Shown here piece after piece: positions 18,483-28,484 of a stretch of 64,000 bases of DNA. A model generated the notes under the pieces. The model had not been told where the DNA came from and did not search any database. It saw nothing but the letters and a program-made list of their open reading frames with translations. Source of the stretch: Ignavibacteria bacterium (lineage in GTDB: Bacteria; Bacteroidota; Ignavibacteria; Kapaibacteriales; Kapaibacteriaceae); contig JABMNI010000069.1 in NCBI GenBank assembly GCA_013204605.1, positions 1-64,000 of the forward strand, written 5' to 3'. How positions within the stretch are numbered: position 1 is the first letter of the stretch; each line of letters begins with the position of its first letter. A program made the translations under genes and the position numbers.

Positions 18483-18637
18483 CTTTCAACCACCCAGAAT
18501 GTTAAGTAAGGTGGTTTTTTAATTGAGATTTACGAAAAATGGTTTAGACTCAGTTGACTGTGGAATGCAATTCACACACTATGAAGCCCCTTTCACTAAA
18601 ATCGCACTCCATTCACCATAAAGAGTAGCCTCTTTCA

Positions 18638-20788
18638 CTAAAATGACATTGTTTTGCGCACTGCTAACACAATGTCTTCCACAGACAATAGTGTGGCTTT
18701 CTCCAAACTTTTGGCAAAACCGACTGGGGTAAACTTCGAACCCACCCTAGCCACAGGCGCATCTAGATATCGGAAAAGCTCTTCGTTAATGCACGAAGCC
18801 ACCTCTCCACCAAACCCGCCAATCACTTTGTCTTCATGTGCTACCACTACCCTGCTCGTTTGCTTAACGTGTTCAAAGACCATCTCTTTATCCCAAGGTG
18901 CCAGTGATCGTAAGTCTATTACCGCTACCGAGATACCTTCTTGCTGCAAGAGCTCGGCTGCTTGCAAACTCCAGTGGACGGCGGTTCCATACGACACTAT
19001 AGTTACGTTTTTCCCAGATCTGCGCACTTTAGCCCTTCCAAATGGAATTATGTAGTCTTCCGGCGGCATCGGCGTAGAGGTTGGTCTGTAATTGTATAGA
19101 AATTTAGGTTCGAGGTACATAGTAGTGCCCCTTGACCTGATGGCATTTCGCATAAGTCCAACGGCATCGTCGGCAAAAGCCGGAATCACAACCCGCAAGC
19201 CCGGTAATGTGGTAAAGGTCCCTTCAAGGTTCTGTGAATGGTACAGCCCACCTTGAATATACCCGCCCGATGCCAATCGAATTACCATGGCTGGGCTAAA
19301 CTGACCCCTAGTCCGCCAATAGTCATGTGTACATTCAATGAGTTGTTCCATTGCTGGCCAAAAATAATCGGCAAATTCGGCCCCCTCTACAACTACCCGG
19401 ATATCTTCCCGATATCTAGTCATTCCGTTCGCTGTTCCAACTATGTAGTCTTCAGCAATTGGAGCGTTAAACACCCGATCGTTGCCAAATTCATCCAAAA
19501 GACCCTTGCAAACGTTAAAAATCCCCTGTTTTTTGTGCGATGCAACATCCTGACCAAACAGAAATGTGTTGGGATTTCTTCTGAATTCTTCAATTAAAGC
19601 GCCGTTTATGCCCTCTCGAAACGTAACCAGGGGAGCATCGGCCGGTGGTGTCCATGAAAACTCACTCTGATTGTCAAGGCCAACCACTGGTTCCGGGATT
19701 ACAAACTGGCTGTACGTCGAAGGGTCTGGGTCGGGAAGGGGCTCAACTGCATCCGCAGCTGCAAAAATTGCTACTTTATTGGCTTCCTCAATAGTAGCCA
19801 GTTGCTCGTCAGTTGCCATTCCCGCAGCTATCAAAGAAGCTCTCATCCTAGGAAGCGGATCCCTGTGCTTCATTTCTTCTATGTCAGATTTTTCGCGATA
19901 AAGCTCCTGATTGTCTGAATTAGAGTGCGATCCAATACGGTCACAATCCGCGTGTACCATGGCAGGACCCATTCCCGACAACGCATAATCTCTGGCTTGC
20001 TCCATCACTTTGAAGGAATCCATTGGATTCCTTCCGTCACAATAAAATATCTTGAGATTGGTAAAGCCGCTAAAGTTTTCCGCTACTATGGGATTGGTCG
20101 TTTGCTCAGATAATGGTACAGAAATGCCGTACTTGTTGTTCTGAATGACAAAAACCAAGGGCAATTTCTCACGGTCAGCTCCATTAACCGACTCGTAATA
20201 GTATCCCTCTGATGTCGTAGAATCGCCTGTCGAACAGTAAACCACTTCGTCGCCAGCATATTTTTTGATGGCTCTGGCAGTTCCCGCTGCCTGCTGGCAG
20301 TGGTTACCCGTACACGAAGACGAATTTTCAAGATTAATGGAGATTTTAGCGAAGTGGTTGCTCATGTGCCTTCCGCCTCCGGCTACATCAGCATCCTTAC
20401 TAAGCCCGTTAGCAATAATTTCTTCAACCGTAACGCCGGCCGCTATCGAGGTTAGCATATCTCGGTAGTACGGAAATAAGTAGTCTTTACCCCCGCGAAA
20501 CACCTTCCCCAACGCCAACTGAATTCCATCGTGACCGGCAAAGGGTGCATGGTATGACCAGCCCTTCGCCATTTTTAGGTAATTGGCAGCCTTTTCATCC
20601 AGCCTTCTTGCCAAATGTTGAACCTGATACCATTCTAGTAGGGTCTCCTTATCGAAATCCTGCAAATCAAACAGCTCCACCGTTGAGCTCACCTGCAACG
20701 CGGTTCCGTTTTTAATTTCTTTACCACCATCAACGTTTGTCGTCTTAGGTGACGTCTTATCTGAATTCTTCGACTTGGCCTTAGCCAT
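18638..20788 (-). CDS. 2-oxoisovalerate dehydrogenase-type E1, fused alpha and beta subunits
   Basis: 716 residues: alpha part about 40-370, beta part about 385-716. Alpha holds the ThDP region GDSTTSEGYYYESVNGA ... VIQNNKYGIS; the Ser after GD, instead of Gly, is what I recall as usual in Bacteroidota fused E1s. Beta holds FREGINGALIEEF, FGQDVASHKKQGIFNV, RLASGGYIQGG and AHEDKVIGGFGGEVAS. It decarboxylates branched-chain 2-oxoacids and passes the acyl group to E2 lipoyl; no E2 or E3 gene is in the window. It is the last gene of the minus-strand operon, 15 bases after the branched-chain aminotransferase, which supports branched-chain substrates over pyruvate. Confidence 0.85.
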   Translation of the reverse strand: MAKAKSKNSDKTSPKTTNVDGGKEIKNGTALQVSSTVELFDLQDFDKETLLEWYQVQHLARRLDEKAANYLKMAKGWSYHAPFAGHDGIQLALGKVFRGGKDYLFPYYRDMLTSIAAGVTVEEIIANGLSKDADVAGGGRHMSNHFAKISINLENSSSCTGNHCQQAAGTARAIKKYAGDEVVYCSTGDSTTSEGYYYESVNGADREKLPLVFVIQNNKYGISVPLSEQTTNPIVAENFSGFTNLKIFYCDGRNPMDSFKVMEQARDYALSGMGPAMVHADCDRIGSHSNSDNQELYREKSDIEEMKHRDPLPRMRASLIAAGMATDEQLATIEEANKVAIFAAADAVEPLPDPDPSTYSQFVIPEPVVGLDNQSEFSWTPPADAPLVTFREGINGALIEEFRRNPNTFLFGQDVASHKKQGIFNVCKGLLDEFGNDRVFNAPIAEDYIVGTANGMTRYREDIRVVVEGAEFADYFWPAMEQLIECTHDYWRTRGQFSPAMVIRLASGGYIQGGLYHSQNLEGTFTTLPGLRVVIPAFADDAVGLMRNAIRSRGTTMYLEPKFLYNYRPTSTPMPPEDYIIPFGRAKVRRSGKNVTIVSYGTAVHWSLQAAELLQQEGISVAVIDLRSLAPWDKEMVFEHVKQTSRVVVAHEDKVIGGFGGEVASCINEELFRYLDAPVARVGSKFTPVGFAKSLEKATLLSVEDIVLAVRKTMSF

Positions 20789-20803
20789 GTTACGCTCCGT
20801 TTT

Positions 20804-21763
20804 CTATGCTTTCGTTTTCTTGTTTTTTACTGAAGTCTTAGTTTCTGGCACAAATGTCAACCACCCATATGGATCTTCGCCCATTACCGTGATTTTCTGA
20901 AATGCCTTCTGAATTTTCTTTGTTAGGGGGCCTACCCTGCCGCGACCCACAGCAATCCTATCCACGCTTGTAACAGGGGTTATCTCTACAGCAGTACCTG
21001 TTAGGAACATTTCATCAGCAACATACAAACTCGCTCTTGAGATATTCTCAACAACAACCGGAATACCCAGTTGCCTAGCCAAGGTAACCACGGTTTCACG
21101 TGTTATTCCAGGTAGGAGAGAGCTGGATGCCGGTGGAGTTACCAATACTCCATCTATAACCACAAAAACGTTCTCGCCGCTGCCTTCGGCAACATTGCCA
21201 TAAGCATCTAAACAAATTCCTTCGGCGTATCCATTTTCGATGGCTTCCATCTTAACTAACTGCGAGTTCATGTAATTGCCGCCAGCCTTTGCAATTGATG
21301 GCAAGGAATTCGGTGTAATCCGGTCCCATGATGAAACACAAACATCCACGCCTTTTTCTACAGCGTCTTCGCCCAAATATCCACCCCAAGCCCACGATGC
21401 TATATAAACCTCTAACGGACAGCGCAAGGCATACACTCCCATGTCGCCAAAACCGCGCATAGCAAACGGACGGATATAACAGGTTTTAAGATCATTTACT
21501 TGCAAAAGCTTAATTACGGCATCTGACAGCTCGTCAATCCGATAAGGAAGTACAGTTCTATATACCTTTAGCGAGTTCTGAAACCGCTGCATATGCTCCT
21601 GAAGCCTGAAAACAGCGGTTCCCTTAGCCGTTTCATAAGCACGAATTCCTTCAAACCATGAGGTTCCGTAATGCAATGCGTGCGACAATACATGTACCGA
21701 CGCCTTATGAAAGGGAATAAATTCCCCATTTCTCCAAATTTTATTTGTCGGTTCTATTGGCAT
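20804..21763 (-). CDS. ilvE: Branched-chain amino acid aminotransferase (class IV)
   Basis: 319 residues, full length. Motifs: KIWRNGEFIPFHKASVHVLS, HYGTSWFEGIRAYET, YIRPFAMRG, and SIAKAGGNYMNSQLVKMEA with the PLP Schiff-base lysine. GYAEGICLD followed by EGSGENVFVV and DEMFLTGTAVEITPV complete the class IV signature. It interconverts Val, Leu and Ile with their 2-oxoacids using glutamate/2-oxoglutarate in the cytoplasm. It lies 15 bases before the E1 gene and 15 after gatB on the minus strand. Placement beside E1 and the IcmF parts suggests a catabolic or branched-chain acyl-CoA supply role. Confidence 0.92.
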   Translation of the reverse strand: MPIEPTNKIWRNGEFIPFHKASVHVLSHALHYGTSWFEGIRAYETAKGTAVFRLQEHMQRFQNSLKVYRTVLPYRIDELSDAVIKLLQVNDLKTCYIRPFAMRGFGDMGVYALRCPLEVYIASWAWGGYLGEDAVEKGVDVCVSSWDRITPNSLPSIAKAGGNYMNSQLVKMEAIENGYAEGICLDAYGNVAEGSGENVFVVIDGVLVTPPASSSLLPGITRETVVTLARQLGIPVVVENISRASLYVADEMFLTGTAVEITPVTSVDRIAVGRGRVGPLTKKIQKAFQKITVMGEDPYGWLTFVPETKTSVKNKKTKA

Positions 21764-21778
21764 AAATCTCCCATTACA

Positions 21779-23239
21779 TTACTCCCCAACTTCCATTTCG
21801 AGCGCCTCTTTCATAATACTGCATACCACCGAAGGGTTAGCTGATCCGCCGGAAGCCTTTAACGCCTGACCCACAAGGAAACCAAACAAATTGGTTTTGC
21901 CCTGCTTCAATTTTTCTACGCTTTCAGCATTTACAAGTAAAACCTGAGCGACTAACTCCTTAATTGTACTCTCATCTGACACTTGCTCCAGCCCACGTTC
22001 CTTAATAATTTGTTGGGCCGTTACATCCGAACCGAACATATCAGGAAGTATTTCCTTTGCAACCTTGTGGCTAATCGATCCGTTGGCAACCACGTCTACT
22101 AATGAAGCCAGTTGTGCTGCTCCGATCCCAGTTTCCCTAATATTAACTTTCTTCTCCGACATTTCCCGCATAAGTTCTGTTAATATCCAATTCGACACCA
22201 TTTTGCAGGCTTCTTCACTTCTTTCCGACAATGCCTGACAGGCCTCTTCGTAGTACAAGGCTAGTTGCACGTCATCGGTCAAAATGGCCGCATCGTAGGC
22301 AGGCAGGCCATACTCCAACATAAATCTTCTCTTTTTCTGAAGCCCAAGTTCCGGTATTAACCCAGTCTGCTTTTCAATCATTACGCTGTCAACCGTTACA
22401 CCCAACAAATCAGGTTCAGCGAAATACCGATAGTCATGAGCCTCTTCCTTACTTCTCATCACCTTCGTTTTACCCGATCCCGCATCCCACATCATCGTCT
22501 GGTGCTGCACCTCATTACCATCCTCCATTAGCGCTATCTGCCGGTCAATCTCATATCCGATGGCCTTTTCAACATTTCTAAAGGAGTTCAGATTCTTCAC
22601 CTCCGACTTGGTATTTAGGTGAGTGTCGCCCTTTTTACGTACCGAAACGTTCGCATCGCACCTCAAGGAACCTTCCTCCAAATTGCCATCGCATATTCCC
22701 AAAAACACCAATGTCTGCCGGATTCCAAGTAAATACTGATAGGCCTCATGAGCCGTCCGAATATCCGGTTCACTAACAATTTCTATAAGGGGTATTCCAG
22801 AGCGGTTCAAATCTACTAATGTGTCGATATCTAAGTCGTGAATAGACTTTCCCGCATCCTCTTCCATATGGATACGAGTTATTCCAATGTTTTTCTCCCC
22901 TGCGTCTGTTTCAATCTCCACCCAACCGTTGTAACAGATCGGATCTGAATACTGCGAAATTTGGTATCCCTTGGGTAGGTCAGGGTAAAAGTAGTTTTTA
23001 CGAGAAAAAGTTGAATGTTCCCTGATCGAGCAGTTAGTGGCCAGCCCCATTCTAACAGCAAACGCAACGAGGTTTTCATTTAACACGGGTAACGTGCCGG
23101 GGTGACCCAAACAAATAGGACACACATTTACATTTGGCTGTGCGCCGTATACGGTTGGGCACGAGCAAAAAGCCTTACTCTCAGTCTTTAACTGAGCATG
23201 CACTTCTAGTCCAATAACGGCTTCGTAGCCCGATTTCAT
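21779..23239 (-). CDS. gatB: Aspartyl/glutamyl-tRNA(Asn/Gln) amidotransferase subunit B
   Basis: 486 residues. N-terminus MKSGYEAVIGLEVHAQLKTE, then CSCPTVYGAQPNVNVCPICL (zinc Cys cluster), GHPGTLPVLNE, FYPDLPKGYQISQYSDPIC, and EEDAGKS. The C-terminal YqeY-like tail runs to SVVCSIMKEALEMEVGE. GatB binds the misacylated tRNA and works with GatA and GatC to convert Glu-tRNA(Gln) or Asp-tRNA(Asn) to the amide form. No gatA or gatC is in the window. It sits inside the branched-chain operon with no evident functional link. Confidence 0.95.
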   Translation of the reverse strand: MKSGYEAVIGLEVHAQLKTESKAFCSCPTVYGAQPNVNVCPICLGHPGTLPVLNENLVAFAVRMGLATNCSIREHSTFSRKNYFYPDLPKGYQISQYSDPICYNGWVEIETDAGEKNIGITRIHMEEDAGKSIHDLDIDTLVDLNRSGIPLIEIVSEPDIRTAHEAYQYLLGIRQTLVFLGICDGNLEEGSLRCDANVSVRKKGDTHLNTKSEVKNLNSFRNVEKAIGYEIDRQIALMEDGNEVQHQTMMWDAGSGKTKVMRSKEEAHDYRYFAEPDLLGVTVDSVMIEKQTGLIPELGLQKKRRFMLEYGLPAYDAAILTDDVQLALYYEEACQALSERSEEACKMVSNWILTELMREMSEKKVNIRETGIGAAQLASLVDVVANGSISHKVAKEILPDMFGSDVTAQQIIKERGLEQVSDESTIKELVAQVLLVNAESVEKLKQGKTNLFGFLVGQALKASGGSANPSVVCSIMKEALEMEVGE

Positions 23240-23319
23240 GCCTACCTAACATTTTTTTTAGAGCCCCGAAAATACGGAATAGCCAGTCGGCATCCTTGCA
23301 CTGTGTGCTACTCTCTGTA

Positions 23320-24270
23320 TTATTCCGTCGCGGCGAATGGTAACCGCGATACATCAACATTACCGCCACTAATAATCACGCCAACTCTTTTTCCAAGAAA
23401 ATGGGCGTTGTTCTGCATTATAGCTGCTAACGGAACGGCCCCCGATGGCTCAACCACCAATTTTACACGCTCCATTATAATCCGCATTGCTGCAATAATA
23501 TTGGGTTCGCTGGCAGTAACAATGTCGGTCACATATTGTTGAATTATAGGGAAGGTCAGGGTTCCAAGTGATGTAAGCAAACCATCGGCAATAGTTTGGG
23601 GCTGAATGCTGGGTTGAATACTCCCAGCACGAATCGATCTCAATGCATCATCGGCAGCTTCTGGTTCAGCCCCATAGCAAAGAATTACTGAATTTGCTCC
23701 ATGAATAGATAATAACGTCCCACTCAGCAGACCACCGCCACCCACCGGTGCTATTATCACGTCTAAATTTTGAACTTGCTCCATCAATTCAAGTGCAGCC
23801 GTACCCTGACCCGCAATCACCCTTTCATCGTTAAACGGTAGCACAACATGCGAGCCCGTTCTTTCCACTACGCGCTGCAATGCTTCTTCGCGATCAGCCA
23901 GACTAGGCTCGCAGAACTCAATTTCAGCGCCGTAACCGCGCACGCCGTTGATTTTTATGGAGGGGGCTGTGTGGGGAATAACAATAGTACAAGGTATCCC
24001 TCTAATTTTTGCTGCGTAAGCCAACGCCTGTGCATGGTTGCCAGACGAATGGGTACAAACACCCAAGGCGGCTTGTTTATCCGTTAATGAAAAGACTGCA
24101 TTGCATGCACCGCGGGCTTTAAATGCGCCTACCTTTTGCAGGTTCTCGCATTTGAAATACAGCTCGCAGCCGAACATTTCATTTATCGAAACTGATGACA
24201 TCACAGGGGTGCGATGTATGTAGTTCGATATTCTCGCTTGAGCTTCTAAAACGCTGTTAAAATCAACCAT
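23320..24270 (-). CDS. PLP-dependent threonine/serine dehydratase (serine racemase-like)
   Basis: 316 residues, fold type II. Motifs: YIHRTPVMSSVSINE, LYFKCENLQKVGAFKARGA (PLP lysine in FKARGA), SSGNHAQALAYAA and the phosphate-binding VGGGGLLSG. The length matches catabolic threonine dehydratase/serine racemase and lacks the regulatory ACT domains of biosynthetic IlvA. It would convert threonine to 2-oxobutyrate and ammonia, or act on serine. 2-Oxobutyrate is a substrate of branched-chain E1 enzymes, which fits the operon. 80 bases separate it from gatB. Confidence 0.85.
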   Translation of the reverse strand: MVDFNSVLEAQARISNYIHRTPVMSSVSINEMFGCELYFKCENLQKVGAFKARGACNAVFSLTDKQAALGVCTHSSGNHAQALAYAAKIRGIPCTIVIPHTAPSIKINGVRGYGAEIEFCEPSLADREEALQRVVERTGSHVVLPFNDERVIAGQGTAALELMEQVQNLDVIIAPVGGGGLLSGTLLSIHGANSVILCYGAEPEAADDALRSIRAGSIQPSIQPQTIADGLLTSLGTLTFPIIQQYVTDIVTASEPNIIAAMRIIMERVKLVVEPSGAVPLAAIMQNNAHFLGKRVGVIISGGNVDVSRLPFAATE

Positions 24271-24296
24271 TTATTTCAATCGAGAGGACGAAGTTT

Positions 24297-25067
24297 TTAC
24301 AGTTTGATATAGTCGATACCCGCATAACCCCTTACTCGTTTGCACACTTCGTGTCCGGGAGTACAACCATCAGCGTGAATATTCGCCTCGATTGTTTCCA
24401 TAAACTCACCGTAGAATCCCGTTACAACTCCCACGTTAATCCATTCGGCTTGATCGGTCCTACTTCGTTGTGCAAAAATGGTGCCCGGTCCCAACTCTTC
24501 CTTGTTAATGGTTCCATTTTTCAAAAGTTCTTCCGGGACAAATATTTGGGCTTCCCGCGCGTGACGAACTAGTTCATTGCATGAATTCGATCCGTCAATT
24601 GGTGAACGTTTTCTGCTCCGCTTATCCTGCGCCTGCCTAATTACATGCGAAACAAAAGCTGCATTCCAACTATTAAATTCGCCTGATTTTTCCCCTGCAT
24701 AGAGTCTAACCCATGGACCTTGGTTTTGTCCGCCCACTTCACGCGGGTGCCATTTCAAATGCTGCCTGGCAGCACTAACAACGCGCTCAGAGAATGACTC
24801 CGCCGTAGTGTATAGCCTTCTTAATGACTTTGTCATTGGCGCTATTAATGTTCTCATTGTTTCTTCATCCACAACACCGGTTGGATGAAGTTTGTACTTG
24901 GTTTGGAGCTTTCTCACAGCTGCTTGAGTTGCGGGTCCAAAGTCTCCATCTATTCTACAATGGCAGTCGTGCAAACAAAGCCACTCTTGAACAAGTCGCA
25001 CTGCCACACCCTTCATGCCCCTTTCAATAGGGATCATTACATGGTATTCAATAGGCAATTTCATCAC
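24297..25067 (-). CDS. Peptidoglycan-binding plus CHAP-like protein lacking catalytic Cys and His
   Basis: 256 residues with no signal peptide. Residues 15-75 form a PG_binding_1 domain (VQEWLCLHDCHCRIDGDFGP, VRKLQTKYKLHPTGVVDEET). The rest resembles a CHAP amidase: HLKWHPREVGGQNQGPWVRL, FNSWNAAFVSHVIRQAQ and INVGVVTGFYGEFMETIEAN. In active relatives the equivalents read roughly W-C-A-A-F-V-S and x-H-V-G-I-V, so both the nucleophile Cys and the His appear to be Asn here. It is probably a binding protein or pseudoenzyme, or it uses other residues. It lies nine bases after the mutase gene. Domain recognised; activity doubtful. Confidence 0.7.
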   Translation of the reverse strand: MMKLPIEYHVMIPIERGMKGVAVRLVQEWLCLHDCHCRIDGDFGPATQAAVRKLQTKYKLHPTGVVDEETMRTLIAPMTKSLRRLYTTAESFSERVVSAARQHLKWHPREVGGQNQGPWVRLYAGEKSGEFNSWNAAFVSHVIRQAQDKRSRKRSPIDGSNSCNELVRHAREAQIFVPEELLKNGTINKEELGPGTIFAQRSRTDQAEWINVGVVTGFYGEFMETIEANIHADGCTPGHEVCKRVRGYAGIDYIKL

Positions 25068-25076
25068 TCACTCCGC

Positions 25077-27044
25077 TTACATGTTTCGTCGATACTGACC
25101 CCCAACCTCATACAGTGCATTAGTCAACTGACCCAACGAACTCACCTTCGCTGCATCCATCAGAGAAGCAAAAATATTTCGATTATGTACCGAGTCATCC
25201 TGCAGCTTTGTTATTGCTGCGCCGATTTTTTCTCTGTTTCGTTCTTGAAAACTACGAACATTCTTGATTTGTTGTTCTTTTTCTTCAGTTGTAGATCGAA
25301 TAACTTCTTGCGGGATCACGGTTGGTGAACCTTTCGAACTCAAAAAGGTGTTAACGCCAACAATCGGGTACTCTCCACTATGTTTTAGCTGCTCGTAGTA
25401 CAAAGATTCTTCTTGAATTTTATTACGTTGGTACATGTTTTCCATAGCACCCAACACTCCGCCCCTTTCAGTAATTCTTCGAAACTCGGTTAATACCGCT
25501 TCTTCAACGAGGTCTGTAAGTTCTTCAATGATAAAAGATCCTTGAAGCGGGTTTTCGTTCTTAGCCAGACCAAGTTCGCGATTGATGATTAGCTGTATGG
25601 CAATTGCTCGGCGAACGCTTTCTTCTGTAGGAGTTGTAATTGCTTCGTCGTAAGCATTTGTGTGAAGCGAGTTGCAGTTATCGTAAATCGCATACAAAGC
25701 TTGAAGTGTTGTGCGAATATCATTAAAATCAATTTCCTGCGCATGTAGGGAACGTCCTGATGTTTGAATGTGATACTTCAACATTTGAGAGCGTTCGTTT
25801 CCGCCATATTTCAACTTTATCGCCTTGGCCCAAATACGTCGTGCCACTCTGCCAATTACACTGTATTCCGGATCAACTCCATTGCTGAAAAAGAACGATA
25901 GGTTTGGTGCAAAGTCGTCGATTTTCATACCTCGAGATAGGTAATATTCTACATACGTAAAACCGTTGGAAATAGTAAACGCCAGCTGACTAATAGGATT
26001 CGCCCCAGCCTCGGCTATGTGATAACCGGATATCGAAACCGAATAAAAATTTCTCACTTTTTCGGCAATGAAGTACTCTTGCACATCACCCATCATTCGC
26101 AAGGCAAACTCAGTTGAAAATATGCACGTGTTTTGCGCTTGGTCTTCTTTCAGAATGTCGGCTTGAACTGTGCCGCGCACACTGCTCAACGCTTTGATTT
26201 TGCATTCGTTATATACGTCTTGTGGAAGAACTTGATCGCCAGTTACACCTAGCAACAACAGTCCTAAGCCATTGTTTCCTTCGGGCAGAGCATTGCTTCC
26301 GTCCTCGTCTAAGTACACCGGTCGCGCCATTCCTGAATCTCGGTACAATTCTTCTATCAGCTTTTCAGTTTGTTCTACAAGGTTGTTCGCAACAATGTAC
26401 TTCTCGCACTCCTGATCTATGGCTGCATTCATATAATAGGCAAGAATCATGGGCGCAGGACCATTGATGGTCATCGAGACTGACGTTGTAGGAGAACTTA
26501 AATCGAAACCCGAGTACAGCTTTTTTGCATCGTCTAGCGTTGCTATACTCACACCCGAATTCCCAATTTTACCGTAAATGTCGGGACGATAATCGGGGTC
26601 TTCACCGTACAATGTAACACTGTCGAATGCCGTAGATAATCTTGCAGCTGGCATCCCCTTAGATAGGTAATGGAAACGTTTGTTAGTTCTCTCCGGGCTT
26701 CCTTCGCCAGCAAACATGCGGGTGGGATCTTCATTCATCCGCTTAAATGGATAAACTCCAGCAGTATAAGGGAACTCTCCGGGAACATTCTCTTGCATGC
26801 TCCATTTTACTATTTCGCCCCAGTCTTTAAATCGGGGTAGGAGAATCTTAGGAATCTTGGTGTGCGACAAAGATTCAACGTAATTCTCAACCTTTATTTC
26901 TTTACCTCGAACCGTGTAGGAATAGAACTCTCCTTTGTAAGAAGCCTTCTTTTTTTCCCACGACTCGAGTAACTTTTTTACCTCTTGACTTAATTGTTGC
27001 TGAAGATCGATCTCAAGATTCTCCAACTCTTTGATGGCGCTCAT
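25077..27044 (-). CDS. icmF: Isobutyryl-CoA mutase, mutase (TIM-barrel) half of a split IcmF
   Basis: 655 residues. The N-terminal helical linker (1-45) and [20 protein letters not shown] match the IcmF linker. The barrel has [48 protein letters not shown] and [27 protein letters not shown] carries the Gln that marks isobutyryl-CoA/IcmF-type enzymes where methylmalonyl-CoA mutase has Arg. It lacks a B12-binding domain; that domain and the G-protein chaperone are in the gene at 28485-29882. Its ATG overlaps the stop of the DUF4397 lipoprotein gene by one base (TGATG). The predicted reaction is isobutyryl-CoA <-> butyryl-CoA. Confidence 0.88.
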   Translation of the reverse strand: MSAIKELENLEIDLQQQLSQEVKKLLESWEKKKASYKGEFYSYTVRGKEIKVENYVESLSHTKIPKILLPRFKDWGEIVKWSMQENVPGEFPYTAGVYPFKRMNEDPTRMFAGEGSPERTNKRFHYLSKGMPAARLSTAFDSVTLYGEDPDYRPDIYGKIGNSGVSIATLDDAKKLYSGFDLSSPTTSVSMTINGPAPMILAYYMNAAIDQECEKYIVANNLVEQTEKLIEELYRDSGMARPVYLDEDGSNALPEGNNGLGLLLLGVTGDQVLPQDVYNECKIKALSSVRGTVQADILKEDQAQNTCIFSTEFALRMMGDVQEYFIAEKVRNFYSVSISGYHIAEAGANPISQLAFTISNGFTYVEYYLSRGMKIDDFAPNLSFFFSNGVDPEYSVIGRVARRIWAKAIKLKYGGNERSQMLKYHIQTSGRSLHAQEIDFNDIRTTLQALYAIYDNCNSLHTNAYDEAITTPTEESVRRAIAIQLIINRELGLAKNENPLQGSFIIEELTDLVEEAVLTEFRRITERGGVLGAMENMYQRNKIQEESLYYEQLKHSGEYPIVGVNTFLSSKGSPTVIPQEVIRSTTEEKEQQIKNVRSFQERNREKIGAAITKLQDDSVHNRNIFASLMDAAKVSSLGQLTNALYEVGGQYRRNM

Positions 27045-28411
27045 CAGTTGTGCTTTATTAGATAGAAATCAATATTTGAATTAGCCTTTGTACCGCTAAC
27101 AAATAACGTATAAATCTTTCCCGCTTCGAACGTCAATGGAGCACTCCTCTTCACCTCTAAACTGTCTTTAGAATTCTTAACATAAATGGGTGCAGTTGTT
27201 GCAGGGAAGCTAAGAAAACTGAGACCCGATGTGCCTGATATTGCCACGCTCCTGAATTTCATCCCTTGGGTATATGGGATTGGATACGGCGTTGGTATAT
27301 CTGCGAAGAACGAAAGAGAATCAATGTCAGGAACTAGATTGATAATTCGCATTAGAGCAGCAGCCGCGTTGGGAATAGTAACGTCTTCCAACACAATTGG
27401 CGCTACATTCGAAGGAAGAATCGATCCAGTTGAAAATACGGAGTAACTCTTTCTGGTTTGAGTTGCGATAGTTGAGTTTGAAATCACTGCCGTAGCATTT
27501 GCAGACACGGAGTACGTATGACTTCCGGACGCAAAGGTTATATACGGTGTTGAAGCGCCAAACGCAAGGTTGGTTACCTGCGCTACAGATCCGTCAACTG
27601 CAACGTCAATTTTGGATGCACCATTCAAAGCATTCACGAATGCAATTTGCGCTGTCGAGGCCGCCTTCTTCAAATCAGTATAGGTGTTTCCATCTCCGAT
27701 GTCGTTGAACATTCTTATAGCAAATTCGTAAGAGTCAGTTTCGGATAAGGTGCCAATAATCGCAAAAGAAAACGCACCCGCCGAGCTTAGAAAAACCGAC
27801 TCATAATCTATGGACCAATCTGGCTTGTCCGGACTAGTAAGTGACAACGAATACGATCCTGATATTACATCCGAATATTGCGTTGCTTGGGCTATGCTAA
27901 CCGGTCCTCTCAAAGTATTCGATGCCCCTGTAATTCTCAACTCAAGCCTACCACCATCAGTACAGGCATTTATCAATTTAATTCTGCACTTATCAACCGT
28001 GGTGTATCTCGGATCATTCTGAAAAGCTACAGCAAGTGCCGCCGCAGGTCCGTAGCAATAAACACTAAAATCACCGCCTTCAGTCAATTCCTCAAGTGAA
28101 CTTACTCGTGTCAATCCGGTTGCTGAATTATGCACGGAAATAGTTCGTTTACCGGGAGTAGTTGTAAAATACTTTCCCGTATTTCCGTACGTGGTACTGC
28201 TGGATATTACATCTCCGTCGACCTTAAGATCAAGCCCGGCTCCATCATACACGAGGTTCATTAGTCTGAGTCTGGAAGGGGCTTTATCAGGCCCGTTAGT
28301 GGATGTATCTGCGCAGCTTGCAATCAGACCAACCACGGCAATTAATAGCAACCCTTGGCACAAATCTCGAACACTAGCATTTTTCATTATTTTCCTCAAC
28401 TTTTGTTTCAT
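27044..28411 (-). CDS. DUF4397 lipoprotein lying between the two icmF halves
   Basis: 455 residues. The lipoprotein signal has lipobox LIAS|C near residue 33 ([19 protein letters not shown]). Two DUF4397-type units follow ([20 protein letters not shown] and a second starting near [20 protein letters not shown]), each a beta-sandwich of unknown function; members are extracytoplasmic. It is coupled to the mutase gene by a TGATG overlap, and a 73-base gap with TTTACGTAAA-type repeats precedes it, so it may have its own promoter. A cell-surface or periplasmic lipoprotein has no evident part in the cytoplasmic mutase reaction. Confidence 0.85.
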   Translation of the reverse strand: MKQKLRKIMKNASVRDLCQGLLLIAVVGLIASCADTSTNGPDKAPSRLRLMNLVYDGAGLDLKVDGDVISSSTTYGNTGKYFTTTPGKRTISVHNSATGLTRVSSLEELTEGGDFSVYCYGPAAALAVAFQNDPRYTTVDKCRIKLINACTDGGRLELRITGASNTLRGPVSIAQATQYSDVISGSYSLSLTSPDKPDWSIDYESVFLSSAGAFSFAIIGTLSETDSYEFAIRMFNDIGDGNTYTDLKKAASTAQIAFVNALNGASKIDVAVDGSVAQVTNLAFGASTPYITFASGSHTYSVSANATAVISNSTIATQTRKSYSVFSTGSILPSNVAPIVLEDVTIPNAAAALMRIINLVPDIDSLSFFADIPTPYPIPYTQGMKFRSVAISGTSGLSFLSFPATTAPIYVKNSKDSLEVKRSAPLTFEAGKIYTLFVSGTKANSNIDFYLIKHN

Positions 28412-28484
28412 ACTACTGTGTCAATTACTACCGCAAATGAAATACTTTACGTAAAATACTTTATGTAAATTATTTCACGCAATA
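28412..28484. promoter_or_regulatory. Gap with paired TACTTTAYGTAAA repeats before the DUF4397 gene
   Basis: TTTACGTAAA (28446-28455, a perfect palindrome) and TTTATGTAAA (28460-28469) form a direct repeat with a 14-base period, followed by a third partial unit. They sit between the first icmF half and the lipoprotein gene. Such a pair could be an operator. No clear -33/-7 boxes are visible. Confidence 0.4.

Larger units (their letters stand above)
18320..18637. other. 318-base intergenic region, regulatory
   Basis: No credible gene. It holds a minus-strand promoter (18451-18482), a 20-bp palindrome (18395-18414), a plus-oriented hairpin with T-run (AACCACC 18488-18494, GGTGGTT 18510-18516) and two near-identical segments (CCCTTTCACTAAAAT near 18588 and CTCTTTCACTAAAAT near 18633). 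The first of these carries a copy of the dispersed AGCCCCTT motif. The region separates the end of the branched-chain operon from the TPR gene. Confidence 0.7.

Noticed and set aside
18488-18520. Terminator of the E1 operon
   Set aside because: The hairpin's T-run is on the plus strand, whereas the operon is transcribed on the minus strand, so it cannot be its intrinsic terminator.
25077-27044. Annotating the mutase as methylmalonyl-CoA mutase
   Set aside because: The substrate-region sequence (PFKR ... [14 protein letters not shown]) and the partner B12/GTPase chain match IcmF, and the Arg/Tyr pattern of methylmalonyl-CoA mutase is absent.
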